Source of the DNA: MM2 sp035460165
GTDB lineage: Bacteria > Pseudomonadota > Gammaproteobacteria > Burkholderiales > Methylophilaceae
DNA length: 64,000 nt
Reading direction: 5' to 3'
Assembly: GCA_035460165.1 (NCBI GenBank)
Contig: DATHWW010000005.1
Coordinates: forward strand, 62,001 to 126,000
Position 1 is the stretch's first letter, and each line of letters opens with the position of its first letter. The notes under the pieces were generated by a model. The model was not told where the DNA came from. It was given only the letters and a program-made list of their open reading frames with translations, and searched no databases. The position numbers and the translations under genes were made by a program. Positions 26,125 to 33,890 of this stretch are shown piece by piece.

Positions 26125-26141
26125 CGGGAAAGAATTTCCCG
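26125..26141 (+). promoter_or_regulatory. Perfect hairpin in the flagellin mRNA leader
   Basis: CGGGAAA at 26125-26131 and TTTCCCG at 26135-26141 are perfect inverted arms around the 3-base loop GAA. The hairpin lies in the middle of the predicted 5' leader, 20 bases before the AGGAG ribosome site at 26161-26165. No T-run follows, so it is not a terminator. It could affect mRNA stability or be a binding site for a regulator such as FlbT, whose gene lies 1.8 kb downstream. Confidence 0.6.
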
Positions 26142-26171
26142 TGTTTACTTCTTAAGAATTAGGAGCAAAAA

Positions 26172-27101
26172 ATGGCAACTCAAGTTACCCTAACCGCCGC
26201 AATGCGGTCCAACCTGACCACGCTGCAGGCTACTTCCAACTTGCTGGATCGGACGCAAGAGCGTCTGTCGACCGGCAAGAAGGTCAATACCGCACTGGAC
26301 AATCCCACCAACTTCTTTAGCGCTGCTGCACACAATACCCGTGCCAACAACCTGACCAGCCGTAAGGATGGCATGACGGAGGCGGTGCAAGCGATTAAGG
26401 CAACCAACGCTGGTATTGAAGGCATCAAGGCGCTGCTTGAAAGCGCCAACGGTATTATTGCTACGGCATCCACGGCTTCCACTTCGAGCTATGACACGCT
26501 GTATTCGCAGTTCAACGCGATTGTCGGTGAAATCAACGACTTGATCGACGACTCGAAGTACAAGGGTACCAACTTCCTCGATGGTACTTCGGTATCCCTG
26601 GACGTCATCTTCAACGAATCTGGCAGTAATAAGCTGACATTGTCTGGCTTTGATGCACAATTCAGTGCTCTGCTGGCCTCGGCGACGACCGGTACGACGG
26701 GTAGCGCGGGTGGCTTCAGTCTGCTGGCCGCTGCCATCGACGGTGGCTCCGCTGCAGCGATTTCTACGTTCGTGGCAGGCGCCGGTGCCGGTTCTGCTGC
26801 TAACGGCGGTTTCTCTCTGGCTGCCAACCTGACCGCGATCAGCAACGGTATCACGACCGCTCTGGCGACCCTGGAAGCACAATCCACCAAGTTGTCGAGC
26901 AACCTGTCCATCGTCAATGCCCGTCTGGACTTCACCAACGCAATGGTGAACATCGAGAAATCCGGCGCGGACAACCTGACGCTGGCCGACCAGAACGAAG
27001 AAGGCGCCAACATGCTGATGCTGCAAACGCGTAATCAGCTGGGCACGACTTCGCTGTCGCTGGCATCTCAAGCAGCGCAAGGTATCCTGAGACTCTTCTA
27101 A
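26172..27101 (+). CDS. fliC: Flagellin, divergent alpha-like type
   Basis: Filament subunit, 309 residues. The D0/D1 N-terminus runs through ATSNLLDRTQERLSTGKKVN at about 20-39 and ALDNPTNFFSAAAHNTRANN. The C-terminus holds SNLSIVNARLDFTNAMVNIE and EEGANMLMLQTRNQLGTTSL, ending QAAQGILRLF. The ends differ from the usual enterobacterial type (no QRIRELAVQ-like block) and look closer to alphaproteobacterial flagellins, which agrees with flbT/flaF downstream. The centre (about 95-235) is short and rich in Ser, Thr, Gly and Ala, suitable for O-glycosylation by Maf. Confidence 0.95.
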   Translation: MATQVTLTAAMRSNLTTLQATSNLLDRTQERLSTGKKVNTALDNPTNFFSAAAHNTRANNLTSRKDGMTEAVQAIKATNAGIEGIKALLESANGIIATASTASTSSYDTLYSQFNAIVGEINDLIDDSKYKGTNFLDGTSVSLDVIFNESGSNKLTLSGFDAQFSALLASATTGTTGSAGGFSLLAAAIDGGSAAAISTFVAGAGAGSAANGGFSLAANLTAISNGITTALATLEAQSTKLSSNLSIVNARLDFTNAMVNIEKSGADNLTLADQNEEGANMLMLQTRNQLGTTSLSLASQAAQGILRLF

Positions 27102-27126
27102 GAGTTGAAGGGTAACTGATGATGTT

Positions 27127-27158
27127 GCCGGGGCTGGTCGAATTCGACGAGTCCCGGC
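27127..27158 (+). terminator. Large hairpin after the flagellin gene
   Basis: A 32-base near-perfect inverted repeat. Its outer arms GCCGGG and CCCGGC continue through a G-U pair, C-G and T-A pairs, one mismatch, and an inner GTCGAA/TTCGAC stem. The sequence after it is only weakly T-rich (CTTATT), so it may be a leaky terminator or a 3' stabiliser that makes flagellin mRNA more abundant than the downstream genes. It lies 26 bases after the flagellin stop. Confidence 0.6.
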
Positions 27159-27179
27159 CTTATTCATTGGGAGAATAAT

Positions 27180-27890
27180 ATGGTCAGCGAATTAAATGTG
27201 GCAACCATGGGGTATCCTTCGGGGTTGGCCTCGCTCGGCCTTGCCCCATCCGCTGGGCAGGATGTAGGGCTGGCTGTGCCGGCGGTAAGCGGGCAGGGAA
27301 AAGGTGTGCCCGAAAAGCAGGAAATCGTCAGCATCAATTCGTCCGCCGAGTCCTTTGCGGCCCTGACGGATCGTAAGGAAAGCTCTGTGCGGGCCGCCCA
27401 GTCCGCCCGGGATGCGAACAAGAGTCTGGGGCAGGCCGAAGACTTGCTGAAGGACATGGCCTCGCTGGTGGGTGCTGTGAAAAATTACCCGCCGTTCCCG
27501 GCAGGCAACGAAGACCGGATGCAATATATCAACAGCATCGACGGGCTGCGCAAAGAGATGCAGTCCCTGGTGGTGCCACCCGTTACGCCCGATTACGAGC
27601 CTGTATTTTATCCACGCGAGAGCGAATTTCCGTCGTTGGATGCCCAGGTGCCCAGCGATGCCGCCGTACTCGCGTTCGGTGAGGCGGTGCAGGCTGTGCG
27701 CAACGATGTGAATACCGCGCGCGAAGCGCTCGAGGCGCAGATGCGGCGCTCTGCCGAGAATGCCGGTGCCGGTTTGCCGCGCCCGCCCGAGGAGCAGCAA
27801 GCCGGGGAAATGAGCGTCGTGGTGGCAGGGCAATTGAATGGCAAGGCCCAGCCGATTGTGGGTGCTTCCGATGTTTTTGCACAATTGTAG
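27180..27890 (+). CDS. Unknown protein between flagellin and flbT
   Basis: 236 residues, not recognised. The first 55 residues are low-complexity. A helical stretch at about 66-130 (SSVRAAQSARDANKSLGQAE, then DLLKDMASLVGAV, then NSIDGLRKEMQSL) looks like the N-terminal D1 helix of flagellins. The middle is Pro-rich and there is a second predicted helix at about 155-205. No signal peptide or transmembrane segment. The ATG at 27180 follows a GGGAGAA site. It sits 78 bases after flagellin and 9 bases before flbT, so a flagellin-binding, secretion or assembly role is plausible but not shown. Confidence 0.6.
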   Translation: MVSELNVATMGYPSGLASLGLAPSAGQDVGLAVPAVSGQGKGVPEKQEIVSINSSAESFAALTDRKESSVRAAQSARDANKSLGQAEDLLKDMASLVGAVKNYPPFPAGNEDRMQYINSIDGLRKEMQSLVVPPVTPDYEPVFYPRESEFPSLDAQVPSDAAVLAFGEAVQAVRNDVNTAREALEAQMRRSAENAGAGLPRPPEEQQAGEMSVVVAGQLNGKAQPIVGASDVFAQL

Positions 27891-27899
27891 GGTCTGGCG

Positions 27900-28298
27900 A
27901 TGGCGCTGAAGTTAAGCTTGAAACCCAATGAAAAGGTATTCATCGGCGGCGCCGTTGTCCAGAATGGGGATGGTCCTGCGGAACTGAGCATCCTGAACGA
28001 CGTCCCACTACTACGGGGCAAGGATGTATTGAGTGAGGAGGAGGCTGATTCCGCATGCAAGCAGGTATATCTGTGCGTGCAGTTGATGTATATGGACAGG
28101 AACAATCTGTCTACCTACCAGCGCAATTACCAGCAGTTGATCGAGGAGATTCTGGTGGCGGCGCCGGCAACGGTGGATTACATTGCCGAAATTAACAATG
28201 ATCTGGCTTGTGGCAGGTATTACCAGGCCATGAAGTGTGCACGCAAATTGGTGAATTTCGAACAGGAGTTAATCAAGCATGTTCAACAATCCGCTTAA
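27900..28298 (+). CDS. flbT: Flagellin mRNA regulator FlbT
   Basis: 132 residues that read as FlbT along their length: MALKLSLKPNEKVFIGGAVV then QNGDGPAELSILNDVPLLRG at the start, QVYLCVQLMYMDRN near 54-67, and CGRYYQAMKCARKLVNFEQE at the end. In Caulobacter FlbT binds the 5' leader of flagellin mRNA and lowers its stability or translation until the hook is complete. The family is mainly alphaproteobacterial, so its presence here is unusual. It overlaps flaF by 20 bases. Confidence 0.9.
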   Translation: MALKLSLKPNEKVFIGGAVVQNGDGPAELSILNDVPLLRGKDVLSEEEADSACKQVYLCVQLMYMDRNNLSTYQRNYQQLIEEILVAAPATVDYIAEINNDLACGRYYQAMKCARKLVNFEQELIKHVQQSA

Positions 28299-28677
28299 AG
28301 CTTATCAGACCGTTGAAAGTGCCACCCTGGATGGGCGCGCGCTCGAGGCCAGCCTGTTGATCAAGTCCGCGGCACGCCTGGCGGCTGTGCAGCAGAACTG
28401 GGATGCTCCGGGACGAGAAGAATTGCTGGACGAAAGCCTGCGCTACAACCTGCGCCTGTGGACGGTATTCCAGGCGGAAATGACGAATGAGAGCAATCCG
28501 ATTCCCACGGAAATCAAGCGCAATCTGCTTTCCCTTTCCGCGTTCATCGACAAGCGCACGTTCGATACCATCAGCTATCCCGACCCTGCCAAACTGGATA
28601 TCCTGATCGCGATCAACCGGAATATCGCCGCCGGCTTGCAGCCAGCTCCGGCCGGTGGTGGTGCCGTGGCCCCCTGA
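28279..28677 (+). CDS. flaF: Flagellin regulator/chaperone FlaF
   Basis: 132 residues with the FlaF pattern: NNPLKAYQTVESATLDGRAL near 3-22, then EASLLIKSAARLAAVQQNWD, LDESLRYNLRLWTVFQAEMT, and LLSLSAFIDKRTFDTISYPD. FlaF works opposite to FlbT in Caulobacter and is needed for flagellin production and secretion. The 20-base overlap with flbT implies coupled translation. The Pro/Gly-rich tail (QPAPAGGGAVAP) is extra relative to the family core. Confidence 0.9.
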   Translation: MFNNPLKAYQTVESATLDGRALEASLLIKSAARLAAVQQNWDAPGREELLDESLRYNLRLWTVFQAEMTNESNPIPTEIKRNLLSLSAFIDKRTFDTISYPDPAKLDILIAINRNIAAGLQPAPAGGGAVAP

Positions 28678-28680
28678 ACG

Positions 28681-29868
28681 ATGGCGTCCGATCCTTTTTC
28701 CATTAGCGGCAGCCCCTTGGATATTCTGTCGCAGGATCAATCCGGCCAGCGTTCCCAATTGGCGCAGTACGCGCTGCAACGCGCAGCACAGCAAATGCAG
28801 GGCAAGCAAATGACGGAGGCCATCAACACCTTCAGGCAGGCCTTGGCATACGATCCTACGAACACTACCGCACTGACCTACATCGGCAATATCAATCTTC
28901 AACTCGGCAATGTGGACGAGGCTGTCAAGGCATTCAAGAACCTGGTCAGCCTTGACCCGACGTCATCCGATTCCCAGGTCAAGCTCGCCAACGCCTATCT
29001 GCAGGGTAAGCGCTATAACGAGGCCGAGGCAACGTTCAAGACCGCCGCCCGGCTCGACCCCAGAAACCCTCTGCCCGAGTACACGCTGGGAATCCAGTAT
29101 GCGCAGACGGACCGGTTGCAAGAAGCCGAAGTACAGTTCCGCAAGGTGCAGCGCATGGCGCCGGGCGATGGCAACGTGTATTACGCGCTGGGCGCCTTGC
29201 ATAACAAGCAGGGAAAGTATGAGGAATCGGCGCAGGAGCTGAAAACGGCGCTGTCGCTCAAGTCCCAGTTCTACCAGGCCAATTATGAACTGGGCGTGGC
29301 CTATACCTACCTCGGCAATGACGATGAAGCCAATCGGCAGTTGAATATCCTCAAAACCGCAGGCTCAGCCTTCGCGGTCGATCTGAATTTCGAAATCACC
29401 CGACCGAAAATCCTGTATGTGGAAGGGGTCAAGGGCGGCCTTAGCTTTGGGCCGAACACTCCCGTTTGGATGCTCGACCCTGCCAAGCTCACCGATCCTG
29501 GCTCGTCCTCCACCTTCTCGGTCAATATCCAGTTCAGTACCCAGATGGATCCCGTTTCCATCGCCCAGTTGAGCAATTGGGAGATTTCACGGGCGAAAAG
29601 CACGGCGGCCGGCTACTACAACAACAGCCCCAACGGCTTCGTCAGCAGTACCGAGGTGCAGATTGCCAAACGGCCGCTGTCGGTCATCTATAACCCGACC
29701 ACATTGCAGGCCACCCTGACTTTCACGATCAATCAGAACAGCACCGGCAATGCGACCATAGACCCCAAGCATCTGGTGTTTCAGTTCGCCGGCAAGGATG
29801 CCTATGGGCGCAGCATGGATGCCGGCGCCGATGAGATCGACGGCTACTCGCAGGTCAAGGCGTTCTAA
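28681..29868 (+). CDS. TPR protein with C-terminal beta-rich domain
   Basis: 395 residues, three bases after flaF. About five or six TPR units span 28-225 (EAINTFRQALAYDPTNTTAL, YNEAEATFKTAARLDPRNPL, VYYALGALHNKQGKYEESAQ). From about 230 to the end there is a non-TPR, beta-rich part with FEITRPKILYVEGVKGGLSF and FSVNIQFSTQMDPVSIAQLS that resembles an Ig-like or SbsA-type fold. No signal peptide is visible. It is the last gene of the flagellin operon and faces serB tail to tail. Likely a flagellar accessory factor; function unknown. Confidence 0.65.
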   Translation: MASDPFSISGSPLDILSQDQSGQRSQLAQYALQRAAQQMQGKQMTEAINTFRQALAYDPTNTTALTYIGNINLQLGNVDEAVKAFKNLVSLDPTSSDSQVKLANAYLQGKRYNEAEATFKTAARLDPRNPLPEYTLGIQYAQTDRLQEAEVQFRKVQRMAPGDGNVYYALGALHNKQGKYEESAQELKTALSLKSQFYQANYELGVAYTYLGNDDEANRQLNILKTAGSAFAVDLNFEITRPKILYVEGVKGGLSFGPNTPVWMLDPAKLTDPGSSSTFSVNIQFSTQMDPVSIAQLSNWEISRAKSTAAGYYNNSPNGFVSSTEVQIAKRPLSVIYNPTTLQATLTFTINQNSTGNATIDPKHLVFQFAGKDAYGRSMDAGADEIDGYSQVKAF

Positions 29869-29871
29869 ACT

Positions 29872-30705
29872 TCACCGAGCCAGCAAGTTGAGGGCGCCAT
29901 CCAGCCCGGCGTGGCTGATGGCGTAAGTGGCCTGCGCGCGCACCACGGGTTTGGCGTGGTAGGCGATGCCGATGCCGGCCGCAGCCATCATCTTCAGGTC
30001 ATTGGCGCCGTCGCCGATGGCGACTACCTGCTCGGGGCGCAGCCCCAGTTCCTCGCGGATGCGGTTCAGCCAGTCCGCCTTTCCTTGCGCATCCAGTACA
30101 TCCCCCAATACACGGCCGGTCAATTTGCCGTCGGCGATTTCCAATACGTTGGCGTGTGCGTAATCCAGGCCGACGCGCAGCTTGAGCCGTTCGGTGAAGA
30201 AGGTGAAGCCGCCGGAGACCAGCAGGGTCTTGATGCCGCGTGCCTGCAGTGCGCCCAGCAGGATTTCCGCGCCCGGGTTGAGCTGCAGGCGCTCATCGTA
30301 GACGCGCTGTAGCGCAGACTGGTCCAGACCGGCCAGCAGCGCCACGCGGCGACGCAGGCTTTCGGCGAATTCGATCTCGCCACGCATCGCGCTTTCAGTG
30401 ATCGCTGCCACCTGCGGCTTCAGCCCCTGTATGTCGGCGATCTCATCGATGCATTCGATATTGATCAGCGTGGAATCCATGTCCATCACCACCAGTCCGA
30501 TATCGTCCAGCGTATGCTCGTCTTTGACGAAGGCGCAGTCGATCTTGTGCGCATCGCAATAGGTCGAAATCTCCGGATTGGAGTCGGCGTCCAACAGAAC
30601 GTAAGCGTGGTCCGCCAGCGGACGAAAAATCCGCTGGCCGGTCAGTATGGAGAGATGGGCAAGATGTTCGGGCAGCAGGTTCTGCCCCTGGATCACGAGA
30701 CGCAT
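29872..30705 (-). CDS. serB: Phosphoserine phosphatase SerB
   Basis: Last step of serine biosynthesis, phosphoserine to serine, HAD superfamily. I use the ATG at 30705 (MRLVIQGQNLLPEHLAHLSI), giving 277 residues; the frame is open upstream to 30840 but that extension would cross the promoter and reach the sucC start. The nucleophile and general acid are D75 and D77 in VVMDMDSTLINIECIDEIAD. Later HAD motifs are LLVSGGFTFFTERL and VAIGDGANDLKMMAAAGIGI. It ends four bases from the stop of the convergent TPR gene. Confidence 0.94.
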   Translation of the reverse strand: MRLVIQGQNLLPEHLAHLSILTGQRIFRPLADHAYVLLDADSNPEISTYCDAHKIDCAFVKDEHTLDDIGLVVMDMDSTLINIECIDEIADIQGLKPQVAAITESAMRGEIEFAESLRRRVALLAGLDQSALQRVYDERLQLNPGAEILLGALQARGIKTLLVSGGFTFFTERLKLRVGLDYAHANVLEIADGKLTGRVLGDVLDAQGKADWLNRIREELGLRPEQVVAIGDGANDLKMMAAAGIGIAYHAKPVVRAQATYAISHAGLDGALNLLAR

Positions 30706-30732
30706 AGGAAAAATGGCGAAAAATGAGCCGCG

Positions 30733-30741
30733 ATTATAGCA
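30733..30741 (-). promoter_or_regulatory. Extended -10 promoter for serB
   Basis: On the minus strand the sequence TGCTATAAT is a perfect extended -10 (TGN plus TATAAT). No good -35 hexamer is seen at 17 bases, which is normal for extended -10 promoters. Transcription would begin near 30726, about 20 bases upstream of the serB ATG. The element is inside a palindrome, CGCGAT-TATAGC-ATCGCG at 30729-30746, that could hold a repressor. Confidence 0.5.
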
Positions 30742-30838
30742 TCGCGCTCCGGAATCCCGTTTTGCGATGCGCCAGTACTGGCTTATTCGGGGGTTTTCCG
30801 CCAAAATTGCAGCATTTTCCCCTGTCTTTGGAATTACC

Positions 30839-31999
30839 ATGAATTTGCATGAGTATCAGGCCAAGCATTTGCTGCAACAATATGGCCTGCCGACGCCGCG
30901 CGGCATCGTGGCCAATACCGCGGAATCGGCCGTTGCCGCTTCGCGCGAACTGGGCGGTTCCGCCTGGGTTGCCAAGGCGCAGATCCATGCCGGTGGACGC
31001 GGCAAGGCGGGCGGCGTCAAGGTGACCCGCTCGCACGATGATCTGCAGAATCTCGCCACGCAATTGCTGGGCAAACATCTCATCACCCAACAGAATGCCC
31101 CTGATGGGCAACCAGTGCATCGCCTGCTGATTGAGGAAACCCTGCCCATCGCCCGCGAGCTTTACCTTTCGCTGCTGGTGGATCGTTCGGTCGAACGTGT
31201 CGTCGTTGTGGCTTCGGCCGCCGGCGGCATGGAAATCGAGGAAATCGCCCACGCAACGCCGGAACAAATCCTGCGCGAAGTGTGCGACCCATTGCTCGGC
31301 TTGGTGGATTATCAGGCACGCAATCTCGCTTTCGCGCTCGGCCTCGCCGGTGAACAGATCGGTGCTTTCACCAAGCTGCTCAAGGGACTTTATCGCCTGT
31401 TCAAGGAAAACGATCTGGCGCTGCTGGAAATCAACCCGCTGGTCGTGACTGAGAGCGGTGCGCTGGTCGCGCTGGATTGCAAGATGAGCGTGGACGACAA
31501 CGCGCTCTACCGTCAGAAAGGCCTGACGGAACTACGTGACTGGAGCCAGGACGACCCCAAGGAAGCCGAGGCGCACGCCAGCGGCCTCAATTATATCGCG
31601 CTCAATGGCAATATTGGGTGCATGGTCAACGGCGCCGGCCTGGCGATGGCGACGATGGACCTGATCAAGCTGCACGGCGGCATGCCGGCTAACTTTCTCG
31701 ATGTGGGCGGCGGCGCGACGGCGGAAACCGTGGCGCGTGCCTTCAAGATCATCCTCGCCGACAACAACGTCAAGGCGATTTTGGTCAATATCTTCGGCGG
31801 CATCATGCGCTGCGACATCATTGCGGAAGGCATTATCACCGCCGTGAAGGAAGTCGGCGTTCAGATGCCAGTCGTCGTGCGTCTCGAAGGTACGAACGTC
31901 GAACTGGGCAAGCAAATGCTGCGCGAAAGCGGGCTGTCCATCATTTCCGCCGATGGATTGACCGATGCGGCCAAGCAGGCCGTGGCTGCCGTGGCATAA
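30839..31999 (+). CDS. sucC: Succinyl-CoA ligase beta subunit SucC
   Basis: Binds the nucleotide in succinyl-CoA synthetase of the TCA cycle. The 386-residue product starts MNLHEYQAKHLLQQYGLPTP at the ATG at 30839. It has ATP-grasp features (WVAKAQIHAGGRGKAGGVKV near 43-62), the LLEINPLVV segment, and the C-terminal FLDVGGGATAETVARAFKII with VNIFGGIMRCDIIAEGII. An open frame 72 bases longer upstream is not SucC-like. It pairs with sucD after an 8-base gap. Confidence 0.97.
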   Translation: MNLHEYQAKHLLQQYGLPTPRGIVANTAESAVAASRELGGSAWVAKAQIHAGGRGKAGGVKVTRSHDDLQNLATQLLGKHLITQQNAPDGQPVHRLLIEETLPIARELYLSLLVDRSVERVVVVASAAGGMEIEEIAHATPEQILREVCDPLLGLVDYQARNLAFALGLAGEQIGAFTKLLKGLYRLFKENDLALLEINPLVVTESGALVALDCKMSVDDNALYRQKGLTELRDWSQDDPKEAEAHASGLNYIALNGNIGCMVNGAGLAMATMDLIKLHGGMPANFLDVGGGATAETVARAFKIILADNNVKAILVNIFGGIMRCDIIAEGIITAVKEVGVQMPVVVRLEGTNVELGKQMLRESGLSIISADGLTDAAKQAVAAVA

Positions 32000-32007
32000 G
32001 GAATCAC

Positions 32008-32889
32008 ATGAGCATACTGATTAATAAAAACACCAAAGTGCTGTGCCAGGGTTTTACCGGCAAGCAGGGTACTTTCCACTCCGAACAGGCGCTGGCCTAC
32101 GGCACCAAGATGGTCGGCGGCGTCACGCCGGGCAAGGGCGGGCAGACGCATCTGAATCTGCCGGTGTTCAATACCATGCGCGATGCGGTCAAGGCCACCG
32201 GCGCGCAGGCGTCCGTGATTTATGTGCCACCGGCTTTTGCTGCGGACTCCATCGTGGAAGCCGCGGATGCCGGCATTGAGCTGATCGTTTGCATTACCGA
32301 GGGCATCCCGGTGCTGGACATGCTCAACGTCAAGGCCGCGCTGGTCGCCAATGGCGCCAGGCTGGTTGGCCCGAACTGCCCGGGCGTGATCACGCCCGAC
32401 GAGTGCAAGATCGGCATTATGCCGGGCTCGATTCACAAGCGCGGCAAGGTCGGCATCGTGTCGCGTTCCGGTACGCTCACCTATGAAGCCGTGCATCAGA
32501 CCACGCAGCTCGGCCTCGGCCAGACCACCTGCGTCGGCATCGGCGGCGATCCGATCAAGGGCCTTAATTTCATCGAATGTCTGGAAATGTTCGAGGCCGA
32601 TCCGGAAACCGAAGCCATCATCATGGTGGGCGAAATCGGCGGCGCGGATGAAGAGGCTGCGGCGGAATACATTAAATCCAATGTCCGTAAGCCGGTTGCA
32701 GGCTATATTGCCGGACAGACCGCGCCAAAGGGCAAGCGCATGGGGCATGCCGGCGCGATTATTTCCGGCGGTAGCGGTCGTGCGGAAGACAAGATGCTGG
32801 CGCTGGAAAAAGCTGGCGTAGTCGTCGCCAGTTCCCCGGCCGGGCTGGGCGAAGCTGTACTGGCCGCCATCAAAGCAAAAGGACAATAA
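32008..32889 (+). CDS. sucD: Succinyl-CoA ligase alpha subunit SucD
   Basis: CoA-binding and phosphohistidine subunit. 293 residues: TKVLCQGFTGKQGTFHSEQA near 10-29, LVGPNCPGVITPDECKIGIM near 113-132, and the active-site histidine at about 247 in KRMGHAGAIISGGSGRAED. The start follows an AAGGAA site. It is translated with sucC and is two bases before the ankyrin gene, so the three genes probably share a transcript. Confidence 0.97.
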   Translation: MSILINKNTKVLCQGFTGKQGTFHSEQALAYGTKMVGGVTPGKGGQTHLNLPVFNTMRDAVKATGAQASVIYVPPAFAADSIVEAADAGIELIVCITEGIPVLDMLNVKAALVANGARLVGPNCPGVITPDECKIGIMPGSIHKRGKVGIVSRSGTLTYEAVHQTTQLGLGQTTCVGIGGDPIKGLNFIECLEMFEADPETEAIIMVGEIGGADEEAAAEYIKSNVRKPVAGYIAGQTAPKGKRMGHAGAIISGGSGRAEDKMLALEKAGVVVASSPAGLGEAVLAAIKAKGQ

Positions 32890-32891
32890 CA

Positions 32892-33836
32892 ATGAAGTTC
32901 ATTCTGCGCAGCCTCCTGCTTCTGTTGTCACTGCTGCCCATGGTCTCCATGGCGGCGGAAGACGTGCCTTATCTGCTGGCGGCTTCCGCACGCGGCGATG
33001 TGGCGATGGTGCGCGCCATCCTCGACAGCGGCGCCAGCGCCAATACGAAGGACTCGGAAGGCATCACCGCGTTGATGTATGCAGCGCGCAAGGGCAATGC
33101 CGAGGTTGCACGGGTATTGCTGGAGAAGGGGGCCGACGTCAACGCCAAGGATGGCGACGGCTGGACGGCGCTGATGTATGCCGCGAAGAAGAACTTTGTC
33201 GATACCGTGCGCGTATTGCTGGAAAAAGGCGCCGATACGTCCGTGCGCGACCAGGCCGGCTGGAGTGCGCTCGGCCTTGCCGCGACCTCCGGCTTCAACG
33301 ATGTGGTGGGGCTGCTGATCAAATCCGGTGTCAACCCGAATGCCCGCAGCGATGATGGCCGGACCGTGCTGATGTTTGCCGCCAAGGGTGGCCAGGGACC
33401 TACCATCCAGACGCTGCTGGACGGCGGTGCTGATGTGTCCGCACGCGACCGCAACAAGATGACGGCCCTGATGTATGCGGCGCGCGAAGGCAATCTGGAG
33501 GCAGTGAAGATGCTGCTCGATGCCGGAGCCAAGGTCGGCGACCAGGATCATACCCGCTGGACAGCGCTGAGCTGGGCGGTCAAGAAAAATCACGTGGAAG
33601 TTGCCGAGTTGCTCATCGACAAGGGCGCCGATGTCAACATCAAGGACACCAACGACGAATCCCTGCTGCATCTTGCGGTCGAGAACGGTGCCAAGGAGAT
33701 GGTGGGCCTGCTGCTCGCCAAGCGCATCAACGTCAAGGCCAAGGATGGCTACGGCCTGACCGCTTTGGTCTATGCGATGAAAAATGGCGAGAAGGACATC
33801 GTCAAGATGATCAAGGATGCGGGCGGCAGCTATTGA
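32892..33836 (+). CDS. Secreted ankyrin-repeat protein
   Basis: 314 residues with a Sec signal peptide (MKFILRSLLLLLSLLPMVSMA, cut before AEDVPYL). The rest is about eight 33-residue ankyrin repeats, for example GITALMYAARKGNAEVARVL, GWTALMYAAKKNFVDTVRVL and DESLLHLAVENGAKEMVGLL. No enzymatic domain. A periplasmic scaffold is likely, binding partner unknown. It follows sucD by two bases. Bacterial ankyrin proteins of this kind sometimes protect a periplasmic enzyme (catalase is one reported partner), but no such gene is adjacent. Confidence 0.85.
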   Translation: MKFILRSLLLLLSLLPMVSMAAEDVPYLLAASARGDVAMVRAILDSGASANTKDSEGITALMYAARKGNAEVARVLLEKGADVNAKDGDGWTALMYAAKKNFVDTVRVLLEKGADTSVRDQAGWSALGLAATSGFNDVVGLLIKSGVNPNARSDDGRTVLMFAAKGGQGPTIQTLLDGGADVSARDRNKMTALMYAAREGNLEAVKMLLDAGAKVGDQDHTRWTALSWAVKKNHVEVAELLIDKGADVNIKDTNDESLLHLAVENGAKEMVGLLLAKRINVKAKDGYGLTALVYAMKNGEKDIVKMIKDAGGSY

Positions 33837-33890
33837 GTCGCCTCAGCATAACTGCCTGGAAACCCGGTCGCGACCGTCGCTGATCCCCCT

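Noticed and set aside
30706..30840. N-terminal extension of SerB by 45 residues
   Set aside because: It would run through the serB promoter and into the sucC start, and does not resemble SerB.
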